The position numbers and the translations under genes were made by a program. From Thermoguttaceae bacterium (lineage in GTDB: Bacteria; Planctomycetota; Planctomycetia; Pirellulales; Thermoguttaceae): DNA of 64,000 nucleotides. Under the pieces are notes generated by a model. That model searched no databases. It had not been told where the DNA came from and was given only the letters and a program-made list of their open reading frames with translations. Below are positions 48,008-57,046 of this stretch, one piece after another (position 1 is the first letter of the stretch; each line of letters begins with the position of its first letter). The stretch covers positions 62,001 through 126,000 of the forward strand of contig JAFRFG010000057.1 in the NCBI GenBank assembly GCA_017434455.1, given 5' to 3'.

Positions 48008-50569
48008 TTACCGCCCGCGCGCCTTCCGGCGCTGGGTGGTGACGGTGAGTTTCCCGACAGGAGTTCCTTCTTCCTCAGACGTCTTTCCGAAGAGCGGTTT
48101 TCGGACGATGTCGACGATCAGAGCGTCGCTGTCCGCGGTATTGAGTACCGAATACCCCTGATCTTTGAGTTTCTCTTCTCCTTTGGTGTTGCGGCGGTAG
48201 TTCCCCCCGCTGATAAGAATCGTCTTGGGCGCGGCCCAGGAGAGAATCGCTTCGGTGTTTTGTGACTTTCCCCCGTGGTGCGGGGCGACCACGATATCGA
48301 ACGGCTCCGGGTCGGCCGAAAGGAACTCCGCGTTGGGTGAGTCGATATCGCCGGGGAAGAGAATCCCTCTTTCTGCCCAGCGCAGCGCCAGAACAATACT
48401 GTTGGCGTTGGTCTGCTCGGGATCCACCGCGCCGCGCGGAGGGTGAAGGACCGTCAGTTCGGGAAAGCCCGCCGGCGACTGCCCCGCGGCGATCTCGGTG
48501 ATCGCGATGCCGCGTTTTCGCAATTCTTGCTCTATCTGTTTGACGGAGGCCCCTTCGCGCTGGAACATCTTGGGATGGACGGCGACCCGGCCGGTGGGGA
48601 CCGAGCCGACCAGATCACAGATTCCGTTGATATGGTCCGAGTCGGCGTGTGTTAAAATTGCCAGATCGATCGATCCGCACCCGAGGGAAAACAGCGCGCG
48701 TGTGACGGTTCGGGCCAAAAAAGCCGGGTTCCCCGAGGTTCCGCAGTCGAGCAACAGAACCCGGTGATCGGGGAAACGGACTAAGACGGCCTGGCCGTGC
48801 CCTACGGAAAGCAGAACCGCCCGCAGGCGCCCTTCGGCCCTGTCACGCCAAAGGGGGAATACCATCGCCCCGATCCCCAGCAGGAACATCGCCGCCAGCC
48901 ACAGGACCGTCAAACGGGGCCGCAGCGCTTGACGCCGCGCCCGCGCCAGCGGGATCAGAACCCAGGCGATTAAGGGAATGTAGAACAAAAGGCACCACCA
49001 GTCCGGAGGACCGACCATCGCGCGGGAGGGGAGAATTTCACCGCGTTGGAGAATCCAAGAAAGCAGACCGAAGCCGAAATTGGTGATCGGCGCGGCCAGG
49101 TGAGCCAGGGGCGGGAAGGGGCTGACGAGCATCAGAATAAAACCACCGCCCAAGGCCAGCATCGTCGGGATTCCGAGCAGCGGGGTCAGGGGGACGACCG
49201 CCGCGGAAAAGAGATTCATTCGGTTGAGCACCAGCGGCAGAAGGATCAGCCACACGGCGAAGGAGACATACAGCGCGCCGGCCAGAAGAACGGCCCCGCG
49301 GTAAACCGCCCTTAAGAAGAACCCTCTCACCGGGCGAACACGGTCCAGCGCCCGAAAGCGCAGTTCCATCCGCTTTCCCCAAGAGGACGCGGCCAAACGT
49401 TTTTCGAAGGAGGGGAGAAGAATCAGAACCCCGGTGGCCAAAAAGGAGAGGTGGGCTCCGGGGTCGAACAGCTGCGCGGGGTGAATCGCCAAAATGAAAA
49501 CTGCGGCGACGCACAGCGAGTTGATCGACAGCGGTTTGCGCCGCAGCAGGGTACCCCCGCAGAGAATCACGATGAGCACCGCGGCTCGAACGACCGGGGG
49601 ACGCGCGTCGGTGAGGAAGACGTACCCGATGATGACGAGCGCGGTAATGACGGCGATCGCGCGGCGGGGGAGTTGGAAAAGGCGCAGGGCAAAGAAGAGC
49701 AGCCCCGCGATGATTCCGACGTGGATGCCTGAAATCGCCAAGAGGTGAGCGGTCCCCGTTTCACGGAACCGACGGTAGGTCTCGTCTCGAAGTCCCGAGC
49801 GAATCCCCAGCAGCATCGCGCAGGCCAGTTCAGCGTTTTGCGGCCGAAGATACTTCTCAAAGGCGTGCTGACAGGATAGTCGGTACTCCCCGATAGCGCG
49901 TCGGATAGGGAAACGCTCTTTGGGTGCCAGAACCCTGATTCTTTCGGGGTGGTCGATGTTGAGCGTTAACAGAATCCGGCCGACGCGCAGCCGCTCCGCC
50001 CGCGAGAGACCTCCCGGATTGCGCTCTTGGGGGGGGAACCCCAGGTGTCCGCAGATCCGGAGTCGGTCGCCGATCTTCAGGGAAGAACAATCCCCGGCGG
50101 CGTATACCCGAGCGTTTCCCGATGCCGATTCCCACTGACCCCGATTTTTGACCCGAGCGATCTTGGCGGTGAATTCCGTTCGCGTTTCGCCCGACAGGGT
50201 GTTTGTTTCCAAATACAGCGTCGGCAGTTCGCTGACCCACAGTTCCAGCGTCGCCGGGGTTCCCTCCTCGGGAAGACGCAGCGCCAGTTCATCGGGAGGG
50301 AAATGGTATCGGTCGAGGTGGTGAATCAGCCCAAAGCAAGGGGCCAGGAGGAAAAACAGAAGAATGTTCGACGAGCGACGGGAAGCCAGGGCAAGAAAAT
50401 AAAAAAGCAAGAAGCCGAGGATCGCGGTGATCCAGAGCGTCTTGCTTTGGGGGAACAGGGTATCGACGAGGATTCCCGCGGCGGCCGCCACGAGCGCGAA
50501 GGCCATCGGAAGAAAGCGGCCGTGTTGTCGACTGGAGGCGGACAGCGGAAGAATCCCCGTGAAAAACAA
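48008..50569 (-). CDS. comEC: ComEC/Rec2 family DNA-uptake channel protein
   Basis: 853 residues if the TTG at 50569 is used; the ATG at 50506 (MAFALVAAAAGILVD) is also reasonable and no Shine-Dalgarno decides. Layout: two to three N-terminal TM helices, an OB-like soluble region (about 100-220), the competence domain with many TM helices (about 240-560) including GLRDETYRRFRETGTAHLLAISG-type family sequence, and a C-terminal metallo-beta-lactamase domain with LTHADSDHINGI near 640. It is expected to pass one DNA strand across the inner membrane during natural transformation. It is the last gene of the nusA train, 16 bases after yebC. No other com gene is in the window. Confidence 0.9.
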   Translation of the reverse strand: MFFTGILPLSASSRQHGRFLPMAFALVAAAAGILVDTLFPQSKTLWITAILGFLLFYFLALASRRSSNILLFFLLAPCFGLIHHLDRYHFPPDELALRLPEEGTPATLELWVSELPTLYLETNTLSGETRTEFTAKIARVKNRGQWESASGNARVYAAGDCSSLKIGDRLRICGHLGFPPQERNPGGLSRAERLRVGRILLTLNIDHPERIRVLAPKERFPIRRAIGEYRLSCQHAFEKYLRPQNAELACAMLLGIRSGLRDETYRRFRETGTAHLLAISGIHVGIIAGLLFFALRLFQLPRRAIAVITALVIIGYVFLTDARPPVVRAAVLIVILCGGTLLRRKPLSINSLCVAAVFILAIHPAQLFDPGAHLSFLATGVLILLPSFEKRLAASSWGKRMELRFRALDRVRPVRGFFLRAVYRGAVLLAGALYVSFAVWLILLPLVLNRMNLFSAAVVPLTPLLGIPTMLALGGGFILMLVSPFPPLAHLAAPITNFGFGLLSWILQRGEILPSRAMVGPPDWWCLLFYIPLIAWVLIPLARARRQALRPRLTVLWLAAMFLLGIGAMVFPLWRDRAEGRLRAVLLSVGHGQAVLVRFPDHRVLLLDCGTSGNPAFLARTVTRALFSLGCGSIDLAILTHADSDHINGICDLVGSVPTGRVAVHPKMFQREGASVKQIEQELRKRGIAITEIAAGQSPAGFPELTVLHPPRGAVDPEQTNANSIVLALRWAERGILFPGDIDSPNAEFLSADPEPFDIVVAPHHGGKSQNTEAILSWAAPKTILISGGNYRRNTKGEEKLKDQGYSVLNTADSDALIVDIVRKPLFGKTSEEEGTPVGKLTVTTQRRKARGR

Positions 50570-50585
50570 CCTTGAGTTTAGAGGG

Positions 50586-51341
50586 TTACTCCTCTTCGAG
50601 CTGCGCCAGGATATCGTCGGCGATCACGAAGTTGGCCGAGACGGTCTGAATATCTTCATGGTCATCCAGCGCGTCCATCAGACGGGTCACCGCCTTGGCG
50701 ACCGACAGATCATTGATGGTGATGGTATCTTTCGGGACCATCGTGATCTCGGAGTGGGTTGGGTTGATATTCGCCTTCTCAAGACCCAACGCCACCTGAT
50801 CGAAATTCTCGGGGGAACAGGTGACCTGCCAGGTATCGTCCTGATCCTCAACGTCATCCGCCCCCGCTTCCAGGGCCGCTTCCATGAGCTTCTCTTCGTC
50901 GATCTGCTCTTTGGGAATATCGAAGACCCCCTTCTTATCGAAGTTCCAGGAGACACAGCCGGTCGCTCCGAGCTTGCCGCCGCAGACCTCGAAGATCTTG
51001 CGGATCTCCGGCGCCGTGCGGTTGCGGTTGTCCGTCAGACCGACGGCCATCACCGCGGCGCCGCCCTGGCCGTACCCCTCGTAGACGACGTCATCGTACT
51101 CGACCGGGTCGAGTTCACCGGTACCGCGCTTAATGGCACGGGTGATATTGTCGTTCGGCATCGAGACCGCCTTGGCCTCTTCGATCGCCTTTCGAAGACG
51201 AATGTTGTCCGCGGGGTTGCCGCCGCCGTGGGAGGCGGCGACGATGATCGACTTGGCGAGTTTGCTCCAGAGCTTGCCGCGCTTGGCGTCAACAAGAGCT
51301 TTCTTATGTTTAATACCAGCCCAATGGGAATGACCAGACAT
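50586..51341 (-). CDS. yebC: YebC/PmpR family transcriptional/translational regulator
   Basis: 251 residues from the ATG at 51341, which has AAAGGAG five bases upstream and the canonical MSGHSHWAGIKHKK opening; a longer in-frame extension is rejected. Family blocks include SKLAKSIIVAASHGGGNPADN, MPNDNITRAIKRG, YEGYGQGGAAVMA and the Cys/Trp-containing GCVSWNFDKKG. YebC proteins were described as DNA-binding regulators, and members have more recently been tied to ribosomes and proline-stretch translation, which fits the neighbouring translation genes. It sits between the endonuclease-III-like protein and comEC. Confidence 0.95.
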   Translation of the reverse strand: MSGHSHWAGIKHKKALVDAKRGKLWSKLAKSIIVAASHGGGNPADNIRLRKAIEEAKAVSMPNDNITRAIKRGTGELDPVEYDDVVYEGYGQGGAAVMAVGLTDNRNRTAPEIRKIFEVCGGKLGATGCVSWNFDKKGVFDIPKEQIDEEKLMEAALEAGADDVEDQDDTWQVTCSPENFDQVALGLEKANINPTHSEITMVPKDTITINDLSVAKAVTRLMDALDDHEDIQTVSANFVIADDILAQLEEE

Positions 51342-51440
51342 GTGATCTCCTTTATTTGGTGTTGAGTTTTTGTTTCTGTGTTGGCGCGGTGAGCGAATGG
51401 AACACTTGTTTGGATCGCTCTCCAAGATGGGGAATAAGAA

Positions 51441-53036
51441 TTATTTCTTCAATTTCCCTTTGGCGGCCTTCTTCTTGGGGGAAGCGGCGGCGCCGGCCGC
51501 GTTTTTGTTCGGGGAGCCCGCCTTTTTGCCGGAATCCTTTCGATCACCGAGGCCGGGCTTTGGCTTTTGGCTTTTCTCGGCGGCCGGTTTGGCTTTGGTC
51601 TTGGGAGCTTTCACCGCCGGTTTCGAAGCGGAGGCCCTTTTGGCCGTCTTCGCGTCGTTGGCCGCCGTCGACGAAACGGCTTTTGATTCCTCCGAGCGCC
51701 GCGGTGCTTTTTTGACGGGCCGCTCTGGGGACAACTCGGTTTTTTTCAACGGCTTCGTTCCTTTTGAGTCCTCGGCCTGTTTTGAGCTCATTGTCCCTTT
51801 TGAGATCTTTGTCCCTTTTGAGTCCTTCGTCCGGTTTGGGACCTTCGCCTGTTTGGAACCCTTTGTTTCCTTGGGATCGTCGGCATTTTTCGACGACCGC
51901 CGCGGTTTTTGGGGCTCCTCTTTCGGCTCGGAGACGCCTTGTTTTTTGGGCTTCACCACCGAAGATCGCTCGCTCGGCGGCGCGCTGCGATCGGCCGATT
52001 TATCGGAACTCTTTCGGCCCCTGGGAGAACTCTCTTTCGAATCGGCTTTGCCGGCCGCTTTGGCCGAGACCTTCTTCCCCTCCTTTTTAGGCCGCGCGGC
52101 CGTATCCTTTTGGGGCTGCGGAGGAACTTCCGAAATCAGGTCATCGTCCAGTCGATCCAAGTTGTCTTCGTAGCGGGCGTCCTCCTCGCCAAACCCTCCG
52201 GAAAGGTCATCGTTTTCACTGTCGGTGTCTTCGTCGTTTTCGTCGAACGACATCGGCGAACGCTTGGTGTTGGCACGACTCATGGAACGGTGAATCGTGC
52301 GGGTGAGTTCGTGCGGATCGACATCAAAGTCACAGGGCTCCAGCGCCAGCCAAGAGCGCTGATTCGCCTTTTTATCGAGTCCATAGAGAATCGCAAGCGC
52401 TTCCTCGTCCGGGTTCTCGTCACCGGTTTTCATCGACACACCGAACTGATGAAGAGTCCAGAAAAGATTATCCGCCTCCGCTTTTTTGCGGGAAAGATCG
52501 CTCAGGCCGCGGATATCATCACCGTCGGGCTTGGTTAAGGCGAGCACACGCAGCGCGCGCCGAGCCCCCTCGTCGAACGGGATGGGCCCGTAACCGAGCT
52601 CGAAATGAAGGACAAAATCGACGACGAAGCGTGTCGCGTAGGGATTTTTACTGAGGAAATCGCGCGCCTCGGCGGCATTCTTCAATCGATCGTGGTTGAT
52701 CTCAAGGCCGTCGTTCTGGTCAAGGATCCATTGGAGGGCTTGGGTGATCCGCTCCGCCGCCCAGTCGGGGTAGGGATGGACGTATTTCTCGTCTTTGACG
52801 TACGGCTTTTGAGTGAATCGTTCGACAAGCTCCCCGTGGCTGGCGATACGCAGTTCGTTGAGGTCGACAAAATCTTCCTCGAGACGATCGAAATGGTACT
52901 CGGCCGTGGCCGCGGGGGCGTTTTCGAGGAGTATCGCGAAAACCAACTGCTCAAGAAGCCCGCGCTTCTTCTGAATCGGCACGACTTTGACGTGTTTCTT
53001 CAGCTCTTTGGCGAGAGTAGAGAGGGTAATGCCCAT
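51441..53036 (-). CDS. Endonuclease-III-like helical domain with Lys-rich histone-H1-like tail
   Basis: 531 residues. The N-terminal ~250 are helical and, read against E. coli endonuclease III, align in order: LEQLVFAILLENAPAA with the first helices, AERITQALQWILDQNDGLE with the middle helix, IPFDEGARRALRVL with the IAVDTHIFRVCNR segment that carries the catalytic Asp, and FWTLHQFGVSM with the final helix. The helix-hairpin-helix LPGVGxKTA with its catalytic Lys is missing, as are the four iron-sulfur Cys, so glycosylase activity is unlikely. Residues ~300-531 are Lys/Ser/Pro/Ala-rich with SKGTK repeats, resembling histone H1 tails. It lies between rbfA and yebC. DNA or RNA binding is inferred; no direct function is known to me. 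Confidence 0.7.
   Translation of the reverse strand: MGITLSTLAKELKKHVKVVPIQKKRGLLEQLVFAILLENAPAATAEYHFDRLEEDFVDLNELRIASHGELVERFTQKPYVKDEKYVHPYPDWAAERITQALQWILDQNDGLEINHDRLKNAAEARDFLSKNPYATRFVVDFVLHFELGYGPIPFDEGARRALRVLALTKPDGDDIRGLSDLSRKKAEADNLFWTLHQFGVSMKTGDENPDEEALAILYGLDKKANQRSWLALEPCDFDVDPHELTRTIHRSMSRANTKRSPMSFDENDEDTDSENDDLSGGFGEEDARYEDNLDRLDDDLISEVPPQPQKDTAARPKKEGKKVSAKAAGKADSKESSPRGRKSSDKSADRSAPPSERSSVVKPKKQGVSEPKEEPQKPRRSSKNADDPKETKGSKQAKVPNRTKDSKGTKISKGTMSSKQAEDSKGTKPLKKTELSPERPVKKAPRRSEESKAVSSTAANDAKTAKRASASKPAVKAPKTKAKPAAEKSQKPKPGLGDRKDSGKKAGSPNKNAAGAAASPKKKAAKGKLKK
51751..51870. repeat. Degenerate short repeats encoding SKGTK/SKQA units
   Basis: On the plus strand variants of GTCCCTTTTGAG recur about every 15-30 bases. 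They encode DSKGTK, ISKGT, SSKQA, EDSKGTK and GSKQAK units in the Lys-rich tail of the 531-residue protein. Confidence 0.7.
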
Positions 53037-53086
53037 GGTATGTATCTTTTTACAGCGTGTTTGGACTTGCGGGTGTAAAAAACGGT

Positions 53087-53554
53087 TCAGCGGGAAGGAT
53101 CCTCTTCGGCGGAGGTGTCTTCTTCACCTTCGTCCGTATCTTCCCCTTCTTCCTCCTCCTCTTCCTCGGAAGGGGGAATTTCGTCAGGGGGGGCTGCCGC
53201 CTGGGCGTTGGCCATTCTTTCCCGCTGCAGGATCTCGTTGATCTTCATCAGGTTTTTGGCCCCCTCATCGACAACGAACTGAAGTTTGGGAGTGTAGCGC
53301 GCGTCGATCCGGCGAGCGCACTTTTGCTGGAGAAACCCCGCGGCGCTGGTCAGTCCGGCCAGAGCTTTGCGCTCTTTGGCCGGATCATTCCCGAAGACCG
53401 TGAAGAAGACTTTTGCCTGCCGCCCGTCTCCCGAGACCGTCGCCCCGGTGATCGTCACATGTTCGACCCGGGGGTCTTTCAGGTCGGTCAGCAGCGACAT
53501 GGCCACGACTTCGCGAACGGCCTGAGCTATCTTCAGAGTTCGTCTTGATGCCAT
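53087..53554 (-). CDS. rbfA: Ribosome-binding factor A
   Basis: 155 residues. The KH-type core covers about residues 1-115 with VREVVAMSLLTDLKDPRV, VTITGATVSGDGRQAKVFF and FLQQKCARRIDARYTPKLQF, diagnostic of RbfA. A further ~35 residues form an unusual acidic tail (seven consecutive Glu, then Asp/Glu-rich). RbfA binds the 30S subunit and assists 16S rRNA 5' end maturation and cold adaptation. The gene is 53 bases after infB and 50 before the endonuclease-III-like gene, in the familiar nusA-infB-rbfA order. No Shine-Dalgarno is visible. Confidence 0.94.
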   Translation of the reverse strand: MASRRTLKIAQAVREVVAMSLLTDLKDPRVEHVTITGATVSGDGRQAKVFFTVFGNDPAKERKALAGLTSAAGFLQQKCARRIDARYTPKLQFVVDEGAKNLMKINEILQRERMANAQAAAPPDEIPPSEEEEEEEGEDTDEGEEDTSAEEDPSR

Positions 53555-53607
53555 AGTGAATCGGATTTCTTAAATTTTATATCGCGGGGGCGGCGCCCCT
53601 GGGAAGC

Positions 53608-56600
53608 TTACAGCGAACGGGCGATCTCTTCGATCTTGTAGGCCTCGAAGATATCCCCTTCTTTCAGGTCGTTGTACCCCTTGAGCTTGATGCCGCACTC
53701 GTATCCCTCTCGGACTTCGCGAGCGTCGTCTTTTTCGCGCTTGAGGGTCTCCAGCTGGTACTCGCCGATGATCTGACTGTTGCGGATAACGCGAATCTTG
53801 CAGTCACGCTCCATGGTTCCGGCCAAAACACGGCACCCGGCGATGGTTCCGACACGGCTGATGCTAAAGGTTCGCTGAACCAGCGCGCGGCCGAGTTCTT
53901 TGACCTGTTCGATCGGCTTGAGCATGCCGGACAGAGCCGCCTTGATATCTTCGGAGAGTTTGTAGATGATATCGTAACGGCGGATCTGAACCTTCTTCTG
54001 TTCGGCCAGGGAACGGGCCCGTTCGTCGGGAACCACGTTGAACCCGACGATAATGGCGTCGGAGGCGTCGGCCAAAAGAACATCGGCTTCGGTGATGCCG
54101 CCGACCGTCGCCTGAAGAATCTTGATCTTTACCTCGGGGTGATCCAGCTTGCTAAGCTCTTTGCGGATCGCCTCGATGGAGCCGCGAACGTCAGCACGGA
54201 TAATGATGTTGAGCGTCTGTGCCTGGCGCGAGGTATCAAGGCGCTCTTTGAGCGTCTCCAGCGTCATGTGCGCCTGTTCCCCGGAGAGCTCGCGGGCGTG
54301 GAGCTGGGCGGTTCGATCCTCGGCGATTTGACGCGCCACGGAGATATCGGGAAGCACGACAAACCGGCTTCCCGCCGACGGCGCGGTGTTGAGCCCCAAA
54401 AGCGTGACCGGGATACTCGGACCGGCCTCAGGGAGCTCTTTGGATATTTCGAGCGTATCGAACATCGCGCGGACACGGCCGTAGGCGTTTCCGCAAAGGA
54501 CGACATCGCCGTCTTTCAAGGTGCCGTTTTGAACCAGCAGCTTGCAGGTCACCCCCTGTCCCGGTTCCAAAGAGGACTCCAGCGCCACGCCGGTGGCGGG
54601 ACGGTCGGGACGCGCTTTGAGTTCGTGCAGTTCGGCGACGGTCAGCAGGGTTTCCATCAGCTGGTCGATACCCGCTCCGGTGGCCGCGCTGGTTTCGACG
54701 ATCTCGACGTCACCGCCCCACTCGCTCGGCATGAGGTCATTGCTGGCCAGCTGCTGAATCGTTCGTTCGCGGTTGGCGCCGGGAAGGTCCATCTTGTTCA
54801 GCGCGACCACGATCGGGACCCCCGCCGCCTTCGCGTGGGAGATCGCCTCTTCGGTCTGCGGCATCACCCCGTCATCGGCGGCGACCACCAACACGGCGAT
54901 ATCGGTGCAGTTGGCGCCGCGGGCCCGCATCTCGGTGAACGCCTCGTGACCCGGGGTATCGACGAAGGTGATCCCGCCTTGCTCGGTCTCGACGTGGTAG
55001 GCACGGATATGCTGGGTGATTCCGCCGCGTTCCCCCGAAACAACGTTGAGTTTGAGGATCTTGTCCAAAAGTGATGTCTTCCCATGGTCGACGTGTCCAA
55101 GGAAGGTAACGACCGGAGCGCGGGGCTGAAGTGTCTCGGGGGGATCGACTTGGTCTTCGACCGCCGTGACAAACTGGTCTTCGAGCGTCTGCTCTTTTTT
55201 GATTTGAGCTTTCAGTTCGAACGCCTCGATCAAGAGCTCGGCGATCTCATCGTCGAGCGTCCGGTTGATCGTCAGCATCGCGCCGAGTTCCATCGTCTTT
55301 TTGATAACCGCGGCCACCGACAGCCCGGTTGCTTCGGCGAACTCCTTCACGGTGCAGGGCATCTGAATCACAATATCCCCCTTGCGCGGGGCCGTGGCCA
55401 CGGCCCCGCGGCCAGACTTCGTTCTGAATTGACGCGGACGGTAACGATCCGGTGAATCATCATCGGAGTGATCATTGTTGAAGTTTCTGCGCTTTCTTGA
55501 CTGGGAATCGTCCCCACCCATGTGGCGGCGGTCTTTGGGGCGTTTGCCGCGCTGCTTTTCGGCACTCTCGTCCTCGATATAGACTTCACCGGAACGGACG
55601 TGTGTCACCTTTTTGCGGTCGCCGGCGCGCGATGAGGTATCGGTGGTCTTCTCGCCCCCTCTCTTGGTCCGATCCCGATGGCCCTGCATGAGCTCCGCCA
55701 GCGGGGCGGAACGCCCCGGACCGGCTTCTTTAATGGCCTGGGGATTGAGGCGAATCTCGGGCTTTTGCCCCGGTACGTCGTCCACGGCGGCCGGCCGATC
55801 ACGGACCTCCGGCATCGGCGCCAGGTGGATGGCGGGAGAAGTCGGCTTGCTGGGCTTCTGCTTGGGGGCGTGATCCGCTTTATTCGCGCCGTCGGCACTC
55901 CTTTTCCCGTCACCGAGGACCTGCATCTTCTTGGCGGCCTCTTTCGCGGCGGCCAGCCGCGCGCGTTCCAGCGGCGAGAGCTGTTCAACAACAGGAGGGT
56001 TCTGCGGCTCAGCAGGGGGAGGCGTCGGCTTGGCGGCGGTCGAGACGGTTTCCTGTGAATCGGAGCCGGAGGTCCCTTTGTTGGCGCGGAAATGGGAAAG
56101 CGGCCCTTCTCGCCGCGGCTTTGCGGATTCCGGCTGCGTCACGGTACCGGCGGATTTGCCGGAGCTGTCGGCATCGGTCCCCGCCACGGTCGCGGCGGGA
56201 GAATCGCCTTGAGGGGGTTCTTTGACGGGGGATTGCGGCGGTGTCTTCACCGGCGGGGCGGCCGTGGCGGGGAGCGGCCGGTGAGGTGGCCTGAGAACGG
56301 GAATCTTGGAGGTTGGGCCCGTCGGGAACTTCGGACGCTGCATCTCGGGCTTGTAATGAAGCATCTCTTCGGCCGAGAGCGCGGGGGTCGTCGGCTGGGG
56401 CTTCGAAACGGCCGGCTTGGTTTGGTCGGCGGGCTGTTCCGCCGGCTGTGATACGTCCGCGGCCGGGCTGTGGTCCAGAACCGGCGAAGAAGCGGGGATG
56501 CCTTTTTGTTCCGGGGGTGTTGACTGTGCCTTGGCCGGAGCGTCTTGTTCGGCAGCCGCCGAAGGCGGGAGACTCTCCTTCTTGGGTTCAATCGTCGTCT

Positions 56601-56937
56601 TGACCGAAGGGGGGAGAACCGGCCGGCGGCGGGTAATAACCGGAATCTTTCCGGGAACTTTGCCGGTGGTGATAGAAGGGGGCTGCATCGCACCGGTTGA
56701 TTTGGTACCGGCAGAACTATTCTTCCCGCTCTTGACGATCTTCTCGGTGGCGGATGACTCACTCTCTTTAGGAAGGAGAGCGTCCGGGTGTTCTTTGAGA
56801 TAAGCTTCGACACGCTGAGCTTCTTCTTCGCTGATACTGGCCAAGGCGGACCCCTTGGGACAGCCCGCTTGATTGCAAAGCTCAAGTGTCAAAATGGAGT
56901 TGATATGGAGTCTTTTTGCCAGTTCGTAAATACGCAA
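53608..56937 (-). CDS. infB: Translation initiation factor IF-2
   Basis: 1109 residues. The start is a TTG at 56937 (then R-I-Y-E-L-A-K), the only codon giving the usual IF-2 N-terminus because a stop lies just upstream. Order: IF2_N motif (1-50); a very long Pro/Ala/Ser/Lys-rich disordered region (about 60-510); a second IF2_N-like segment near 525-580; the G domain with GHVDHGKT (613-620), DTPGHEAF (near 659) and NKMD (near 713); then the beta-barrel domains II-IV with the C-terminal domain that binds initiator tRNA. It places fMet-tRNA on the 30S subunit. A 109-base gap separates it from nusA upstream. Confidence 0.97.
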   Translation of the reverse strand: MRIYELAKRLHINSILTLELCNQAGCPKGSALASISEEEAQRVEAYLKEHPDALLPKESESSATEKIVKSGKNSSAGTKSTGAMQPPSITTGKVPGKIPVITRRRPVLPPSVKTTIEPKKESLPPSAAAEQDAPAKAQSTPPEQKGIPASSPVLDHSPAADVSQPAEQPADQTKPAVSKPQPTTPALSAEEMLHYKPEMQRPKFPTGPTSKIPVLRPPHRPLPATAAPPVKTPPQSPVKEPPQGDSPAATVAGTDADSSGKSAGTVTQPESAKPRREGPLSHFRANKGTSGSDSQETVSTAAKPTPPPAEPQNPPVVEQLSPLERARLAAAKEAAKKMQVLGDGKRSADGANKADHAPKQKPSKPTSPAIHLAPMPEVRDRPAAVDDVPGQKPEIRLNPQAIKEAGPGRSAPLAELMQGHRDRTKRGGEKTTDTSSRAGDRKKVTHVRSGEVYIEDESAEKQRGKRPKDRRHMGGDDSQSRKRRNFNNDHSDDDSPDRYRPRQFRTKSGRGAVATAPRKGDIVIQMPCTVKEFAEATGLSVAAVIKKTMELGAMLTINRTLDDEIAELLIEAFELKAQIKKEQTLEDQFVTAVEDQVDPPETLQPRAPVVTFLGHVDHGKTSLLDKILKLNVVSGERGGITQHIRAYHVETEQGGITFVDTPGHEAFTEMRARGANCTDIAVLVVAADDGVMPQTEEAISHAKAAGVPIVVALNKMDLPGANRERTIQQLASNDLMPSEWGGDVEIVETSAATGAGIDQLMETLLTVAELHELKARPDRPATGVALESSLEPGQGVTCKLLVQNGTLKDGDVVLCGNAYGRVRAMFDTLEISKELPEAGPSIPVTLLGLNTAPSAGSRFVVLPDISVARQIAEDRTAQLHARELSGEQAHMTLETLKERLDTSRQAQTLNIIIRADVRGSIEAIRKELSKLDHPEVKIKILQATVGGITEADVLLADASDAIIVGFNVVPDERARSLAEQKKVQIRRYDIIYKLSEDIKAALSGMLKPIEQVKELGRALVQRTFSISRVGTIAGCRVLAGTMERDCKIRVIRNSQIIGEYQLETLKREKDDAREVREGYECGIKLKGYNDLKEGDIFEAYKIEEIARSL

Positions 56938-57046
56938 GATTGCTCACTCTCTCCTGTCGGACTGTTGGAGCGGTTGGCGCTGCGCCGGGAAAACAGCCAT
57001 CGGCGCTGCCGTGGAAATCGTTTCATTCCGAGGAAAACCGCGCGAG

